Below, piece by piece: positions 1 through 11,972 of a stretch of 62,000 bases of DNA. Every line of letters begins with the position of its first letter. The first letter of the stretch is position 1. The position numbers and the translations under genes were made by a program. The notes beneath the pieces are model-generated. The model searched no databases, was not told the origin of the DNA, and worked only from the letters and a program-made list of their open reading frames with translations. This DNA is from Acanthaster planci (taxonomy: Eukaryota > Echinodermata > Asteroidea > Valvatida > Acanthasteridae), in NCBI RefSeq assembly GCF_001949145.1, contig NW_019091361.1:1432374-1494373 (forward strand). The letters run 5' to 3'.

Positions 1-1078
1 ACAGGTCACTACATACATATTCTAATAAATGTGCAAAATGTCTAAGACTTTGATTTGCCCGAGAAAATTCAATAGCTCCATTATCATTTCTTTCTGACAT
101 CCTCTTTCTTTACCGTTTTTAAGTAATCATTTTTTTCACAGGTTTCATAAAAAGGAAAGTAAAGTAAATAAATGTTATAACAATAAGCATTAGCTCATTA
201 TTCTACCTAAATGGGGTGTCATCATGGAACATAACGACGACAATCAGCAAATTTCATAAGTGTAATGGTGGTCTAATTGCCTGATCTCAGACTTGCGTAA
301 CCTCCTCTCCTTTCTGGCTCCTTCCTTTTCCATTCTTGCCGACGACACTGTGATTTTGTCGACGAAACCGAGTAACGAGGGTGTTACATTCCTTTACGCC
401 CTCCCCTTTTCTAGCGGCGCCCGTTACCCTCCTGGTGCTTCTTATTCGGAAGAAGTCATTTCTGATATCCGATTTCCCATTCCTTTCAACTCACGACGAA
501 TTTCAGACAGAACATTAACAAATGAAACTAGTTCCTGAGTCTCAACCCTAATGGATTTGTTAAAGGTCGTAGTTACAACGAAGCATAGCTAAACATCAAA
601 AATATTAATGTACTATAAATATTTTTGTCTTACTACCCAAAAGATATTTCACGTAAAAGCTTAAACGGTCACGGAATTAATCTTCACTATCACTGACTCA
701 CTACAGTTCGGCTGATGAAAATCGTGATTCCTGATAACTAAAAACTATTCTGGTTAGGGCCTTCATCCCCGACTGATATTACGTGTGGTGCTTTCACACT
801 TTACGTAACTATGCATCATGTATCGGCTAATGACGATTCGTGTGAGTGATTTCAAAATCACCAACCGTTTTTCCACAAAAATGTCCCAGAAAAGTGTTTG
901 GTCCATTATCTAATGTGCTGCAGCATGCTTATATGATGTGCTATATGAAGAAGCCAGCTACAGGTATTAAAGCCAACTTGGGAGGTGCCATGATTGTGAG
1001 CATTGGTTATAAACAAAGCAGGGGATTCGCTAGATCTCAGTGCCCCCTCAAAGGCGCCATCGGGAATTCTCTTTGTTT
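1..1078. other. 3' flank of DEG/ENaC gene 1
   Basis: AT-rich sequence downstream of the gene 1 stop codon. No second gene, RNA or repeat was identified. Part of it must be the 3' UTR, but no canonical polyadenylation hexamer close to the stop was recognised. Confidence 0.5.
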
Positions 1079-4000
1079 TTAGGCCACTGCGGGCGTCGGT
1101 GATACCTTCTTAAAGCAGATTGTTTTCCGGCAGACGTGTTTTATGATGTGGAAAATCAAGGCGATGACCTCGGCCAGAGTCAGGAAGGACACCCCGATGT
1201 ACAGGCCCAGCAAACCGCCGACATTACCCAAGAGGTTTGGGAACTTCGGAAGAAATCAAAATAGTAAGTTTATAAGTGCTATTTCGAATTATTCATCGAG
1301 TAATGTGACATTTTGATGGGTGTTTTCAGGTAGTCACTGGATTCATTTCAAAGTATTTATCTCGAATGTACTTTTGAGGAACGTGAAATCTAATTTTAAC
1401 ACACATACCACTTAAAGCATGCCACTTAAATTCTCCGTAACAGTTGGTGCACATCATTAAGGTAAAAGCAGTTTAACTCACCGTGTACAATGGTGACTCC
1501 AAGATAGACTGGTAGTTCAGTTCCTCAAAGTAAACCCTGAGTCGAACAAGGTTTTTACTAGAGAAAGAATAAGTGTAAACAGGAATGACCCGAGAACGGA
1601 TTTCATAGTACCATTAAGCTCAAAAGATCTTTCAATCCTCCATTTTTGAGATCATGTCAATTAGAGATTGGAATCCACCGGTCTCGTCACACTTTGGTCC
1701 GTCTTCCACAGTTTTACCGGCCAGTTATTTACAAGACTCACCTCGTTCTCTCCTCGCTAGTCGCCATCCTGGCTGCGAACGCACTGTTCGGGTTTTCATT
1801 CAAACGTCTCTGGAGATGTTCCTGCGCGGAGTGACAAGACAAAGTAATCTGTGAGATCCTCAGGAGATAATACGACAAATTGAGTAACGATTCTGTCTGA
1901 AGGGAAATGTGAAAGCGACTTCCACGGGAGATTTGTTTCTGACGCTGAAGGATTTATGTAAAGATCCAAAGAGACAAAGCATTCCATTCTGGTTTGTAGG
2001 GGGAAAATAGTTGGCTACGTGCAAATATGAAATTTAAGAACAAAGAGTTTATATCATGAACGTTACTGAATATTTTATCTGTGTTGCTGAATGAATTGTA
2101 TCACGCTTAAGTTTATATAATATCAGTGAACAACCTAGCAGTGTTTGAATAACCCTTAAATGATGGAAGACAGAACAGGAAGTTTAGTTAGTGAAAAGGT
2201 GAAATCCATCCAAAAGGGGCGACAAAACGATTTAGAGATGTCTTTCCCCTTCACGCCAGGGTAAACTTACCTCGTATCTTTCGGAGGGCCAGTATGATGA
2301 AGACACAGCCTTGGTGTAGGTCGTCTCGCTGATTCATATCAGGAAGAATGATGATCAAATGGGGAAATCAATTACAAAGAACAAAAATACTGTTATGATA
2401 ACCTCTTTTAACGTGTGGCTGAGTTGGTCTGTCGCATAAGCAATAGCCTTCGTAACAAGCCATGCAGTTGAGAGTTCACACCGCGCTGCGTATGTGAATT
2501 TCAAAACGCTGGACCTAAACCTCCTGGGGGAAGATACACTGCCAAAACAACACCCCCTGTGTTATCAGAGGACTACACCAATTCTTTTCACCGGTGTTAA
2601 AAAAGTTTGGTGTCATTTGGTGTTACTTTAACACCCTGCAGTACATTGTTACACTTAAAGGTGTGCAAAGTAACACCTGCGGTGTTAAAGCAACACCCTG
2701 TGGTGTTGTCATCCGATAACACGACACGGTGTTGATTTTAACACCACAGTTTTTGCAGTGTAGTAACCTGAAAGAAGATTAAAATTTCTCTTACAATATT
2801 GGAGCATAAAATACCGCGAGCAATGTGCAAATCAGAGTGTTTGGAAGTTTTTGCTCACGAGGAACTGTCAATTTTGTTGGCGCCTTATTTATTCCGTCAT
2901 AACAATTGCCAGATGTGCATGCTTCCACGGATTGTGAAGTGTGAGGAATTAATCGAAAATTCTTAATGTTCAAGTTTGTTTTAGCTTTTAGTTTCATTCT
3001 TTAAAAAATTAAAAACATTTTACCCCCTTCCCAAAGAAAACAATACTCACTTGCAAGCAATGGGGCAATCGCAATTCAATTTCTTCTCCTCGCCCAGATA
3101 CTCCACAAGCTGTTTGCATTTCTCTGTAGGTGAGCAAAGTTCGAATATGAACCCTCTAAACTTAAATGACGTCAGCCTGACCGATTAAACAATTTGCGTT
3201 TATGTGTAATTTTTTCTTCAACAAGATAGCTTGGTTTAAGCTTCCATGTGGCGTCCTCTTTTTTTCAAGAAAATATAAAGATGAACAAAGAAATTGACTG
3301 GCGCGGGACTTAAACCTGCAACCTCTGGAATACCGTACCAGTGCTCTACCAACTGAGCTATCCAGCCCTACGTTAGTAGCTGTTCCCATTTGTCAATGTC
3401 TCTGTTCGGGGGGCGCTAGCCAGAAGCCATTAAACTTGAAACACCATGTAGCCAGGGATCACACCCCTATACCACGATACAACCTGGGAAGTGGTGAACA
3501 CTTTTCAAGAAAATATTTAGAACGCAACAAGCATCATAACAGCAAGCTGAGTGCCACCAACCCATTTCAGTTTTTCTTTCTTTACAGTTTTGAAGAGTAC
3601 TTTGTCTAATTATTCGTTACATATTCTTTGGGTACCTAACTTGTCCCAGGAACCCTCTCACACAGGTTTAACTGTTCATCAAACTATTAATGATACTTGA
3701 AAATCACACCTTTTCCTTGGTGCTTTTTCTGAAAATCTGAAAGTAACTGCTATTAACAGGAAATAACACCGAGGAAAAACCTGATAACTTTTGAGGGTTC
3801 CAAACTTACGTTGCCAGGCATTTAGGAAGCTACATTTAGTCTTGTTCCCCAACAGTATATCTGATACGCAGCGGCACCGTTTAAACATCTCCTCCTGCAC
3901 GCACTCTTTAAGGCAGGATTTCCTGGAGTAGGTGGTCGCCGTGTAGGGCTGGCAATCTTCAGTATTGTAGGGTTTGCCTAGACGCTCGAGATACACCTGC

Positions 4001-7000
4001 AGGAAAAATGGAATTTCAGTCTGCATCTTGTATTCTGTAGACCTTTCTGGGAGAGCCTATTGCTTATACATTTCCCTTTATGTCTTGATATTACACCCAG
4101 TAACTTATCTGGAGGTGGGCAATAATTGTCAAGACATCCACTGATCAAGGGATTCGTCAAACCAAACTAGTCCAACACTGAAATGACACGAGGGTCAAAC
4201 CTCCCTTGCTATGAGCTCCCAATAATTTGATGTCCATGCACCTTTTTTCATACAATTTGACAATTTCCGTGGGTGGAACTTGGAAGCGGGTGGGCAAATG
4301 CTAACCTACAGTATGAGCAGGCTTTTGCCCCTTGAAGACATGTAGCAAAGGTTTCTCCTCCTTCCACCTGTTTGGGAATTGAAAGTGAAATCCTTGCGGG
4401 GCTGAGGATCAGAAATTGAACAAATATTTTCGCTAACATTTGTATTTTCATCGTCCCCCTGGCCCCAAGAAGTGTATTATGCCACTGCCTATTCAATCTA
4501 CGTTCAAAGAGGATTAAATATCACTTCTCAAAGTCCACTGACATTTAAGATATTGAAGTATAGTACTTTTTTCTGAATGACCATTTTCTTAGTGGAACGA
4601 CGAAACACCCTTCAAGTTACTCTCCGAAATATTATATTTTATTGCTGACATTTTAAACAATTCTTTAACATGAATTTCATAGAACACTGCACTAGATGAT
4701 ACGTATAGTGACATGGTTACGAAGGGAGTTCGCAAACCTGCCGAAGACCGATATTGGTGGCCATGCCCGGCGAGGCAGTAATGCCGTCATCTTCTGGGAA
4801 AGGCGGGGTAGTCTGGGAATGGATGGACACCCTGATCCCGGCCTCTGGGGACAGGATTCCCACGTATTCGGGCATCTCCAAGAACAGCGTCAGGTGAAGT
4901 CCTGTAGGTAAAGTACGGTACATGTAGTGACTCCAGAAGGGAGGTGAACCTGACGATCAGTGAACAGGATGAGAACTCTTCCTTTTTTTTCTCCTGAATT
5001 TAAAAAGGCTATTTTTCCTATTCTGATCTGTTAATACTAAACATTTTATTATGACTAGGAGTTTGTGTTGTTTTCAAGCTACACTGCGCCTCAATAAGTA
5101 AAGACAACATGGATTCTAGATTACAAACATACTATGGACTGTGGGAACATTTTAAACGCAAGACGGCTCTCGTTCCGAAGTTCCCTATCGCAAACTGTCT
5201 TTGAATACAACTCGTGTCTGAGTTATCGATTCATCAATTAGCCAAAGAAAACTGACCAAACTGACTTTTTTTACTTACCATATTGTGCTCCGGAGTTCTT
5301 GGTGGTTTTTGTCGCTTGGAGTTCTTCCTCGTGGTTGAAAGTAAAGCAGTTGCCGTATTCCTTGTTCTGAAACTGGTGGAAGTCTCTACAAAAACAAGGT
5401 ACGTTCCATTGTTAGCTCTCGTTATGCAGAAAAACTTTACATGCCAAACAGCATTAATGAAAGGAACATTAGTAAACACAAAGGCAAGAACATTGTCGAA
5501 ATTAAAACAAATCGCCCAGAAAGCCATCTGAAACCATGCAGTTAACTCCAATTATGACAACAGTGGGGATACGAAAATCATTGGACAACAAAACGATTAT
5601 GGAGCAGTCTGTGTGTGTGCATGTGGAGGGGTAATCTCCAAACTCTAAATTGTTACCGATTCTCTGGATATACGCACTTACTTGAAGCTGCAGAGTTTCT
5701 TATCAAACGTGCACTGCAGAATGGTGTCCTTGGCTTGGTGACCGAGCGTTTTCAGCTCCTCACGCGTAGGGTTGATGATGTCGAGGAAGTCGCTGTAATC
5801 AGGGGACGTGGAGCGGTCGTAGAATTGTTGCCAGTCATCATCGCTGTTCACGCCCGTCCAGTTGAAGTACTGATCGTATTGGAAATCGAACTGGGTGCCG
5901 CCCTCCTCGTTGTTCCACTCTTGGTCGACCCAGGAACCGAACTCACCGATTATGCCCCTGATGCCATCGTCCATAGACGTGTCGCGGATGATGCGAAGTG
6001 AGCGCTTCTTGCGCCGTGAATCTCCTCTCGCTGTGGTGGTTTTCTCCTCTAGTTGTTGTGTGGCTGCAGATCCAGTAATGGTGCCCGTTGTCCTTGCCGG
6101 CGGTGCTTCGCTTTCTGTGCCTGTGCTTGATGTTGGAGCACTGGTTATGGGGAAGTTAGAAGGGCTGAAGTCCACAGATGCTGCAGTTGTTCCCTTCCCT
6201 ACACCTGATGACGCCACTGTGCTCGGGGACCATACGCCCTCAGATGAAGCAGAGCTAGCTAAACTTACCACGTCTGGCGGGCGGACGCTGTCTTCACCTG
6301 TTGTTGCTTGGGACTGAGGGGTGGTCACAGACACAATGCTGGAATCCGACTCTTTTGATGTCGTCGTTTCACCGCTCTCAATTGTCAATGTAGACGGACT
6401 GGCATCGTGTTCAAAAGCAGTTGATGAAGACGCTAGGGACTCGAATGGCTCTGATTCAGGTATCTCTGTTGTTATCATACCTTCCTCTTCAGTTGTCGCT
6501 TGCATCCCCATACTTGTGGCGCTTTGGTCAGTAACGGGGTATTCTTCTGATGAGCTTCCTGGGGACACGTTAGAATCGGAGACTGCTGTGTTGGTCTGGG
6601 GTGGAGAATGTGCGGTGGCCATGTCCAAAGCGGTTACATCGATTCCAGTACCTGTCCCTGCTTCAAAAAGCCCCTCATCCAAGGTCCCGTGATTGGCAGT
6701 CGGGGTTTCCTGAGCAGAGGAAGAGGACTTTGTTGATACAGCGAGTCCGGTGTAAGCTATTCCTACAGTGGATGGAGCTTCAGGGAAATCAGTCATTGCG
6801 CCCATCGTTGTTTCGACCTGCATCATGTTATCCGATGCCGCAGTGGTAAATGTGTCCGTTCCGTCCTGAGTGAAGATACCTGCTGGATCCACACCTCCGT
6901 CACCATACATCACACTCCAGTCACTCTGAAGAGTAGGTCCGCCTGTGCCAAGGTTAGATCCTGTGGAAGCCTGTCCTGCCCCGCTGGCGTTTCCATAGGT

Positions 7001-7505
7001 GTCCATGTAGTGCTCGTACCACGCGGAGTCCCAGTCGAAAAACCAGGAATAGTCGGTCTGTCCGCTGTCATCGGTCAGCCCACCGTCAAGGCGGATTAGC
7101 CCCTCGAAGCGGCTGCCGACAAGCTGAGACCGCCGCAAGCGGTTCATGTTGCAGATGGTTACCGAGGGGAAGGTCAGCTCAGGGTTGGTGACCAGCTTCA
7201 CCTTGGTTGTCGAGGGAAAGCCGAGGTAGTCGACCAGAACCGTGATGCCCTGCCAGCAGAAGACGGTGAGCATTGCTAGGAACACGGCCAGCCAGAAGAC
7301 TTTGGTCACGGTACGCTTGGAGCGGGCGATGGTCGGTACACCGTGGGCGGTGGTGTTCTCCGCGAAGTCCTGCAGGATGTCACCCAGCGTGCGTTTGCGT
7401 TTGGCTGCTGGCTGACAGGCCTCTTCCCAGGATGGAAGTACTGGGGGCTTCTTGGGGATGGGAGGGGCACCCCATGCACCGTGATATGTAACTTGGCTGT
7501 TATTC
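1079..7505 (-). CDS. DEG/ENaC family sodium channel, gene 1 (multi-exon; first coding exon uncertain)
   Basis: A trimeric, two-helix plasma-membrane cation channel subunit of the degenerin/ENaC/ASIC family. Exons, 5' to 3' on the minus strand: 7505-5682, 5385-5279, 4901-4738, 3996-3810, 3123-3051, 2328-2271, 1821-1742, 1557-1482 and 1243-1079 (stop TAA). All use AG acceptors and GT donors, and the frame is continuous. Visible in order: cytosolic HG gating motif (TTAHG), TM1 (KVFWLAVFLAMLTVFCW), the post-TM1 palm motif (TFPSVTICNMNR), a serine/threonine-rich insertion of about 320 residues, finger Cys residues (CTFDKKLC), the YGNCFTFN motif, thumb cysteines (CLKECVQEEMFKRCRC, then NCDCPIAC), SSSYWPSERYE, and TM2 with filter GVS (GLYIGVSFLTLAEV). 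Subfamily (ASIC-like, peptide-gated or ENaC-like) is not resolved. It is a tandem paralogue of the gene at 15.0-22.1 kb, with matching exon phases. Confidence 0.93.
2537..2760. mobile_element. Non-autonomous inverted-repeat element rich in GTGTTA/TAACAC (copy 1)
   Basis: About 224 bp, starting CACTGCCAAAAC and ending in its inverse (GTTTTTGCAGTG). The interior is built from repeated GGTGTTA/TAACACC words in both orientations. A second copy of the same family lies at about 27073-27278. Size, terminal inverted repeats and lack of coding suggest a MITE-like element. It sits in an intron of DEG/ENaC gene 1. No target-site duplication was established. Confidence 0.65.
3297..3367 (-). repeat. tRNA-like sequence, probable tRNA-derived SINE head
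   Basis: The minus strand reads like a tRNA: a GGCTGG 5' arm, an A-box-like TAGCTCAGTTGGTAGAGCA, and a B-box-like GGTTTAAGTCC, with CCAGTC available to close the acceptor stem. It lies in a DEG/ENaC intron. The anticodon-loop base expected to be T is C, the T-arm has a mismatch, and the B box deviates from consensus. A decayed tRNA-derived SINE is therefore more likely than a working tRNA gene. Confidence 0.6.
6002..6991 (-). other. Ser/Thr-rich insertion ending in a furin-type site, DEG/ENaC gene 1
   Basis: Part of the exon 7505-5682. Right after the aromatic DYSWFFDWDSAW segment the protein becomes a Ser/Thr/Gly/Glu-rich, almost cysteine-free stretch of about 320 residues. It ends at DSRRKKRSLRII (6016-6002 encodes the basic run). 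R-K-K-R matches the furin consensus R-X-K/R-R. Ordinary finger-domain sequence then resumes (WVDQEWNNEEGG... to CTFDKKLC). The composition suggests an O-glycosylated, mucin-like flexible segment on the extracellular face. By family knowledge, alpha and gamma ENaC are activated by furin in the finger domain. Whether this insertion behaves likewise is inference. Confidence 0.8.
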
Positions 7506-9128
7506 CTAAGAAGAAAAGGCTTTTTATCATAATTATAAACTGGGTGCAGGACACATAGATTGACTGCAAACTTCACAATGCGAAGTTGGGATATCGGTAT
7601 CATGGTTCTGTTTCGGGGAAACGTTCCTAATGATTTAGGTCAATTCCGCTGAGAACAAATCGCAACCCCTTTATTTCAAGTATTTTCTTTTACTTGAGAT
7701 TTTAAATGTTTCGAAATGGTTTACAGGATCATATAAAAATTGTGAACTAAAGCTCTTAGTTTAATTCGAACACACTACTTTTTTAAAGGAAAAATCTTTA
7801 TGACGCAACAAGAAAGCACGAAGAAGTCATAAAGTTTCAATAATCATAGATAATTTAGGAAGCTTTCGCCCTAAAGTAATTTAGTACAAGACAAATCATT
7901 AAACCTTAGAGACACTTGGCAAATCGACATCTTTAAACAAATACCTTGAGACGACAGATGAAAATAGAGATGGAAGGAAAAGACGATTGATTTGAGAGAA
8001 AAATAACAAATCTTTTGTGTAGGTATTGAGTTCTTCCTCCCGTAAGGAAGAACATTAACCAACAAAAAAATGCATCAGAACCGCTGTCGGAAAAAGGTTT
8101 CTACGTGTGTGAGAGGCATGATATTCTGATGGAACACATTTGGAAGACAAACCTGGGTAATTTTGATTCAAGTCTACCAACGAAACATTGCAGAGTCATT
8201 TTGACTGAGATTTTTAAATCGAATTGATTACGATATCTTTCAGAATTATCAATAAGTATAATCGTAATCCACTCAACGAAGAAGTTGCAACAAAGAGTTA
8301 TGGACTTTTTAAAATTCATTTCGGGGTAACTCGAAGTAAGCGGACAATTTTAAGTAATCTGAGGTTTCTTAAAGCAATTATGGGCGAGTTGAAGATCTTA
8401 AACTTTTCCAATACTTAGAAGCCCTCCTCTGAACACAATTACGTTATGAGATTTCAGTCAAGTTTCGATTGAAAACAGAAGTGAATTAAGCGGGATTTGT
8501 ATCAAAGCAGAAAATGTTTCTTGTCCATTTGTAAATGAGCTAAAACATTAATCTAGAAGCATCTTGCTACTTAGCACGTATACCGCTTGTTTGTACCTGA
8601 TGATGGCCATGATGATGTAAAAACATTAGAATGCTTACATTTGTAATTGTTTCAAACTGCAAAAGCGAAGCTAATGAGACATGTAGACAAGTATTTGCAA
8701 GTTTCTGGGTTATTCATAGCTATATGTATAAACAAAATAGCTCTATTATGTAAACAGCATCACGGAACATCCCCTCCTCGCACATTAAAATGGTGTACCT
8801 CTGCTATCGCTGTTTAACGTGTCTCTGTCAACTTTTAAGTCTTTCAAATCGACAATCATCTCTGCATAATTTGTTTTCGCAGATGTAAAGTGGTGCTCTG
8901 CACTAAATCTGCATGTCCGACAGCCTTAAAAGTTGCAGGTTGCGGGTAATAGTCTGATTCACTGAGTAAAACATTTCTGTCAAATCGATGTTCTAAACGA
9001 TCCTGTTGCACTGTAATTACTTCAAAATTCCTGCAGGATTTCTCAAATTGTCAAGGTCGGGCCTTTTTCTGTTTTCCATCTCATGAACCTGATATAACAA
9101 AACCTAACCGAACAAAAATATCTCTTAC

Positions 9129-9133
9129 CTCAT
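9129..9133 (-). CDS. Candidate short first coding exon of DEG/ENaC gene 1
   Basis: The exon at 7505 starts in phase 2, so an upstream coding exon must exist. Here ATGAG is followed by the donor GTAAGA. Spliced to 7505 it would give Met-Arg and then NNSQVTYHGAW. The ATG has a purine at -3. The resulting cytosolic N-terminus of about 57 residues before the HG motif is close to that of gene 2, which is the main argument for it. So short a coding exon cannot be proven from sequence, and it competes with the longer candidate at 9911-10125. Confidence 0.35.
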
Positions 9134-9910
9134 TCCAGACTGTTCCAGTGAAATTTTTAAATCAAAACACGAACTATTGAAAGGTTGTCCTAACGCCCGT
9201 GTGATGTCACGCCGTTCCCAGATGGTTCACCATTTTCCTGATGGGTACACCAGACGCGCTCAGCTTTTAACGGAAAAGGCTTTAGAGAAGTTCAGTACAC
9301 CCACATTTGTGGTCTTATCTGCCCAGGAAAATCGTGGGCAGCAAACAACTTCAACCATTTGTCGCTTTGGCAACAGCGTCAAATAACCAAGTTAATGGAT
9401 GCTTTTAATATGCCCTTGCGCCATCGTGCAGTAAATTGTGCCCGGTGATTACTTTTCAAATTGACCTTCACTCCAACGAGGAGGTGGAAATTTGGGCGTG
9501 AGAAGCTCTGAACTAATCTCAAGCTACGTTAGTGTCAAGGTAAACCAAACATATTAGAGGACAGCGAATCCATTAATTGGAGTGTACTTCTCTGGGGACC
9601 TACAAGGTTTTTGTGGATGCATCATAATGACCGAACTTACGCAGAAGTTAATTGAGTGACCATTCTAACCATTGGTTTTTGAATATCACACGATGTACTC
9701 CAGCGCTCTCTCACTCTCTTTAATCCCAAGAGAGCTTTCGTTTTCAATTTTTGATTTTGAGGTCTTTGTAACGAGTGGCCCTGTGGTAGGGCAGTGACAA
9801 TTCCCCCAAGTTCGTGGGGCATTGAGTTTTCGTATGACCTAGTAAAAACACTAATAACAGAGGATTTTTATTTCAAAAAATGATTTTAGCGTACATGTTA
9901 ACTTTCTTAC

Positions 9911-10125
9911 TTATTTTGTAAGCGTCGCTTATTGTCGAAGGGTTCAAGTTGTTTGTTTTCCTTCAAAAATTCTGTAGGTCCAACTTTCCATTTCGATATA
10001 AAATGATCAAAGTATTCGTCTACGCCGTGGGTGTGGCTTTCCTTCTCGCAGGATAACTTGGTGTAGGATGATTCTAGTGAGCTGTACACCCACTTGTTTA
10101 GGTTATGAAAGTTATTGTCAACCAT
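9911..10125 (-). CDS. Alternative longer first coding exon of DEG/ENaC gene 1 (or an unknown exon)
   Basis: An open frame begins with ATG at 10125 (MVDNNFHNLNKWVYSSL), runs 71 codons plus two bases, and meets a consensus donor AA|GTAAGA. Its phase is exactly that needed by the exon at 7505 (AA|G gives Lys, then NNSQ). The encoded stretch is hydrophilic and charged, as expected of a cytosolic N-terminus. It resembles nothing I recognise and has no counterpart in gene 2. It could be an alternative promoter or isoform, or the first exon of something unrelated. Confidence 0.35.
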
Positions 10126-11038
10126 TTAAGGCTTATACACTGTGAGTGTTGGATTATGGGTTACATTTGATATTGTTTTTGCCGTTGTTGGTAGAGGGCG
10201 AGATCTAATCCATTGTCAAGATGGTTGTGATTTGTTAAATTGACAAAAGTCCTTTCCTTGTATGTCTTACAACTATGTCTCTGGTGGAATAGTGTGTTTT
10301 TTTTTCAAATTGAGTCATTAAACTCATTTTTATCTTACAAAAATCATAACTATATACGTTAAGAAGCTTTGCTTCGCTTGATAGCTGATAATGAATATAC
10401 TACTTTTTCAGGGGCGTATCCTATAGGGGGGAGGGCAACTTGCCCCCATAGCCATGTTGCGATTTTTACCGATTGGATTGAAACCGCCCGCATTTTAGAA
10501 ACAGTACGATACTGTGTTTTCTACTGATTCATTTTAAAGCAAATCATTTATTTTATCGGGCAATTATAATTCAGAAAGAACAGTCATCATAAACAAACTC
10601 ACATATCCCCCCCAAAAATACATGGGAAAAAATTCATTTAAACATCTTCAGCGCACTTTAGAAGTATGTCGTTCAGTTTGCAATATGGTATATTAGTGTG
10701 TTAATGTACCTAATATTTATGGCAAAACTGTGACCATGGGAGAATGAAAGGATAAGCACACGTTCTAATAAGGCAGAAAGAATAATTAGAGGCAGAAGTG
10801 AGACTAGACTTGTCGAGCATTCATCGCTTTTCACACCATGTGCTAGCCAATCCATACTTAATCATCAATAACGCCAAGATCTATTTGAAAACAAAGATTA
10901 CGAAGGCAGCACTAAAGGTGCATGACGTAACTTAAACAAAAAATTAGTATTTTTACATACATAGAATACAATACAAACTCATGAAACGATCATCTGTCCC
11001 AAACACTTCTTACACAAACTATAAACTCTAAGTCAACT

Positions 11039-11044
11039 TTTATT
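11039..11044 (-). terminator. Polyadenylation signal AATAAA of the C1q-domain gene
   Basis: A canonical AATAAA hexamer on the minus strand, about 130 bases beyond the stop codon of the collagen/C1q gene. It is the only canonical hexamer I noticed in its near 3' flank. Confidence 0.5.
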
Positions 11045-11174
11045 TCATGCACATTTCTTCAAAAAGGTTCGGTAATATAGATTCAATTCCCCCAAATGGC
11101 CAGCCCTTTGATCTTTACCACATAGCAGAGCCAGCATCTGAAAACACCCTCAAGGGGTTTGTTCTAGAGTTGTT

Positions 11175-11972
11175 TTACAGTCCATGAATCAGAAAGCCAG
11201 AGAAAGAGCAATACCTGTCGCTATCGCTGTAAATACCGCCAAAGCCAAATTCAAGCCAAACTCTATCTCCCGCCGCCAAAACAAGGACTGCTGAATTGCT
11301 GGACATGTGGTAATAATTGTCGTGCGTATTATAGATCGAGAAGACAAGCTGGTCGTTCTTTTTCAGTTTTACGTAAGGATCCGAACTTGACGCCATCCTT
11401 TGAATGGTAACTGTGAAGAAGTAGGCCCCAGGCCTTGAGCAAGTGAACACGCCTGATTGCAAACTGTAATCATTACCGAGATTCGTAAGGATGTTGTTAA
11501 AAATGATGACATCGCCATTACTGCCTGTGACACTGGACGAGCGGTAAGCGCTGAATGCAATGGCAGAGGGCAGTGTTGGTGTAACTACCGTAAGATCTCC
11601 CGGCTCGCCCTTTTGTCCCTGCTCACCAGGTGGTCCATGGACTCCCTGCACCCCCTTCTGCCCCTCACCGATGTCTCCCTTGCGACCAGCAGGTCCCAGT
11701 TTCCCTGGAAGTCCTTGTATCCCTGGCTCACCTTGGTCTCCCTTCTGTCCCTGGACGCCGGTGTCCCCCTTGGGTCCAGAAAGGCCCATCCCGGAGTCGC
11801 CCTTGGGGCCAGGGGGTCCTTGACCCCCAGGATTTCCAGGGATCCCAGGAATGCCAGGTGTTCCGGCCGGGCCTTGGAAGCAAGCACCACAGCAGGTTGA
11901 AGATCCTTTCGTTTCCTCCTGAGCAACGCAATAACTGCTGAAGAGCCACAGCGTCAGAACCTTAAGGAGCAT
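11175..11972 (-). CDS. Secreted collagen-like C1q-domain protein, single coding exon
   Basis: 265 residues in one uninterrupted exon. Residues 1 to about 17 are a signal peptide ([18 protein letters not shown]). A short Cys-rich neck (CCGAC) follows, probably for interchain disulfides. Next come roughly 30 Gly-X-Y triplets from about residue 34 to 128, interrupted at GDSGMGLSG and GDIGEGQKG, where a residue is missing and the triple helix would kink. The C-terminal 130 residues are a C1q/TNF-like trimerising head with the usual landmarks: [33 protein letters not shown] and FSGFLI. It resembles C1q/CTRP-type proteins that bind surface ligands. A complement role cannot be claimed. ATG at 11972, stop TAA at 11177-11175, and an AATAAA signal on the minus strand at 11044-11039. 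Confidence 0.94.
   Translation of the reverse strand: MLLKVLTLWLFSSYCVAQEETKGSSTCCGACFQGPAGTPGIPGIPGNPGGQGPPGPKGDSGMGLSGPKGDTGVQGQKGDQGEPGIQGLPGKLGPAGRKGDIGEGQKGVQGVHGPPGEQGQKGEPGDLTVVTPTLPSAIAFSAYRSSSVTGSNGDVIIFNNILTNLGNDYSLQSGVFTCSRPGAYFFTVTIQRMASSSDPYVKLKKNDQLVFSIYNTHDNYYHMSSNSAVLVLAAGDRVWLEFGFGGIYSDSDRYCSFSGFLIHGL

Noticed and set aside
3297-3367. Functional tRNA gene
   Set aside because: The B box is degenerate, the T-arm is mismatched and the anticodon loop lacks the invariant T, so a tRNA-derived SINE fits better.
5615-6692. Several plus-strand open frames of 120-140 codons
   Set aside because: They are antisense to the Ser/Thr-rich exon of DEG/ENaC gene 1. The biased composition of that exon keeps the opposite strand open, and they have no splice or domain support.
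9637-9822. Minus-strand 61-codon frame
   Set aside because: No splice signals, no paralogue and no recognisable motif, so it was treated as chance.
11457-11941. Plus-strand frames rich in Pro, Ser and Cys
   Set aside because: Antisense shadows of the Gly-X-Y repeat of the collagen/C1q gene.
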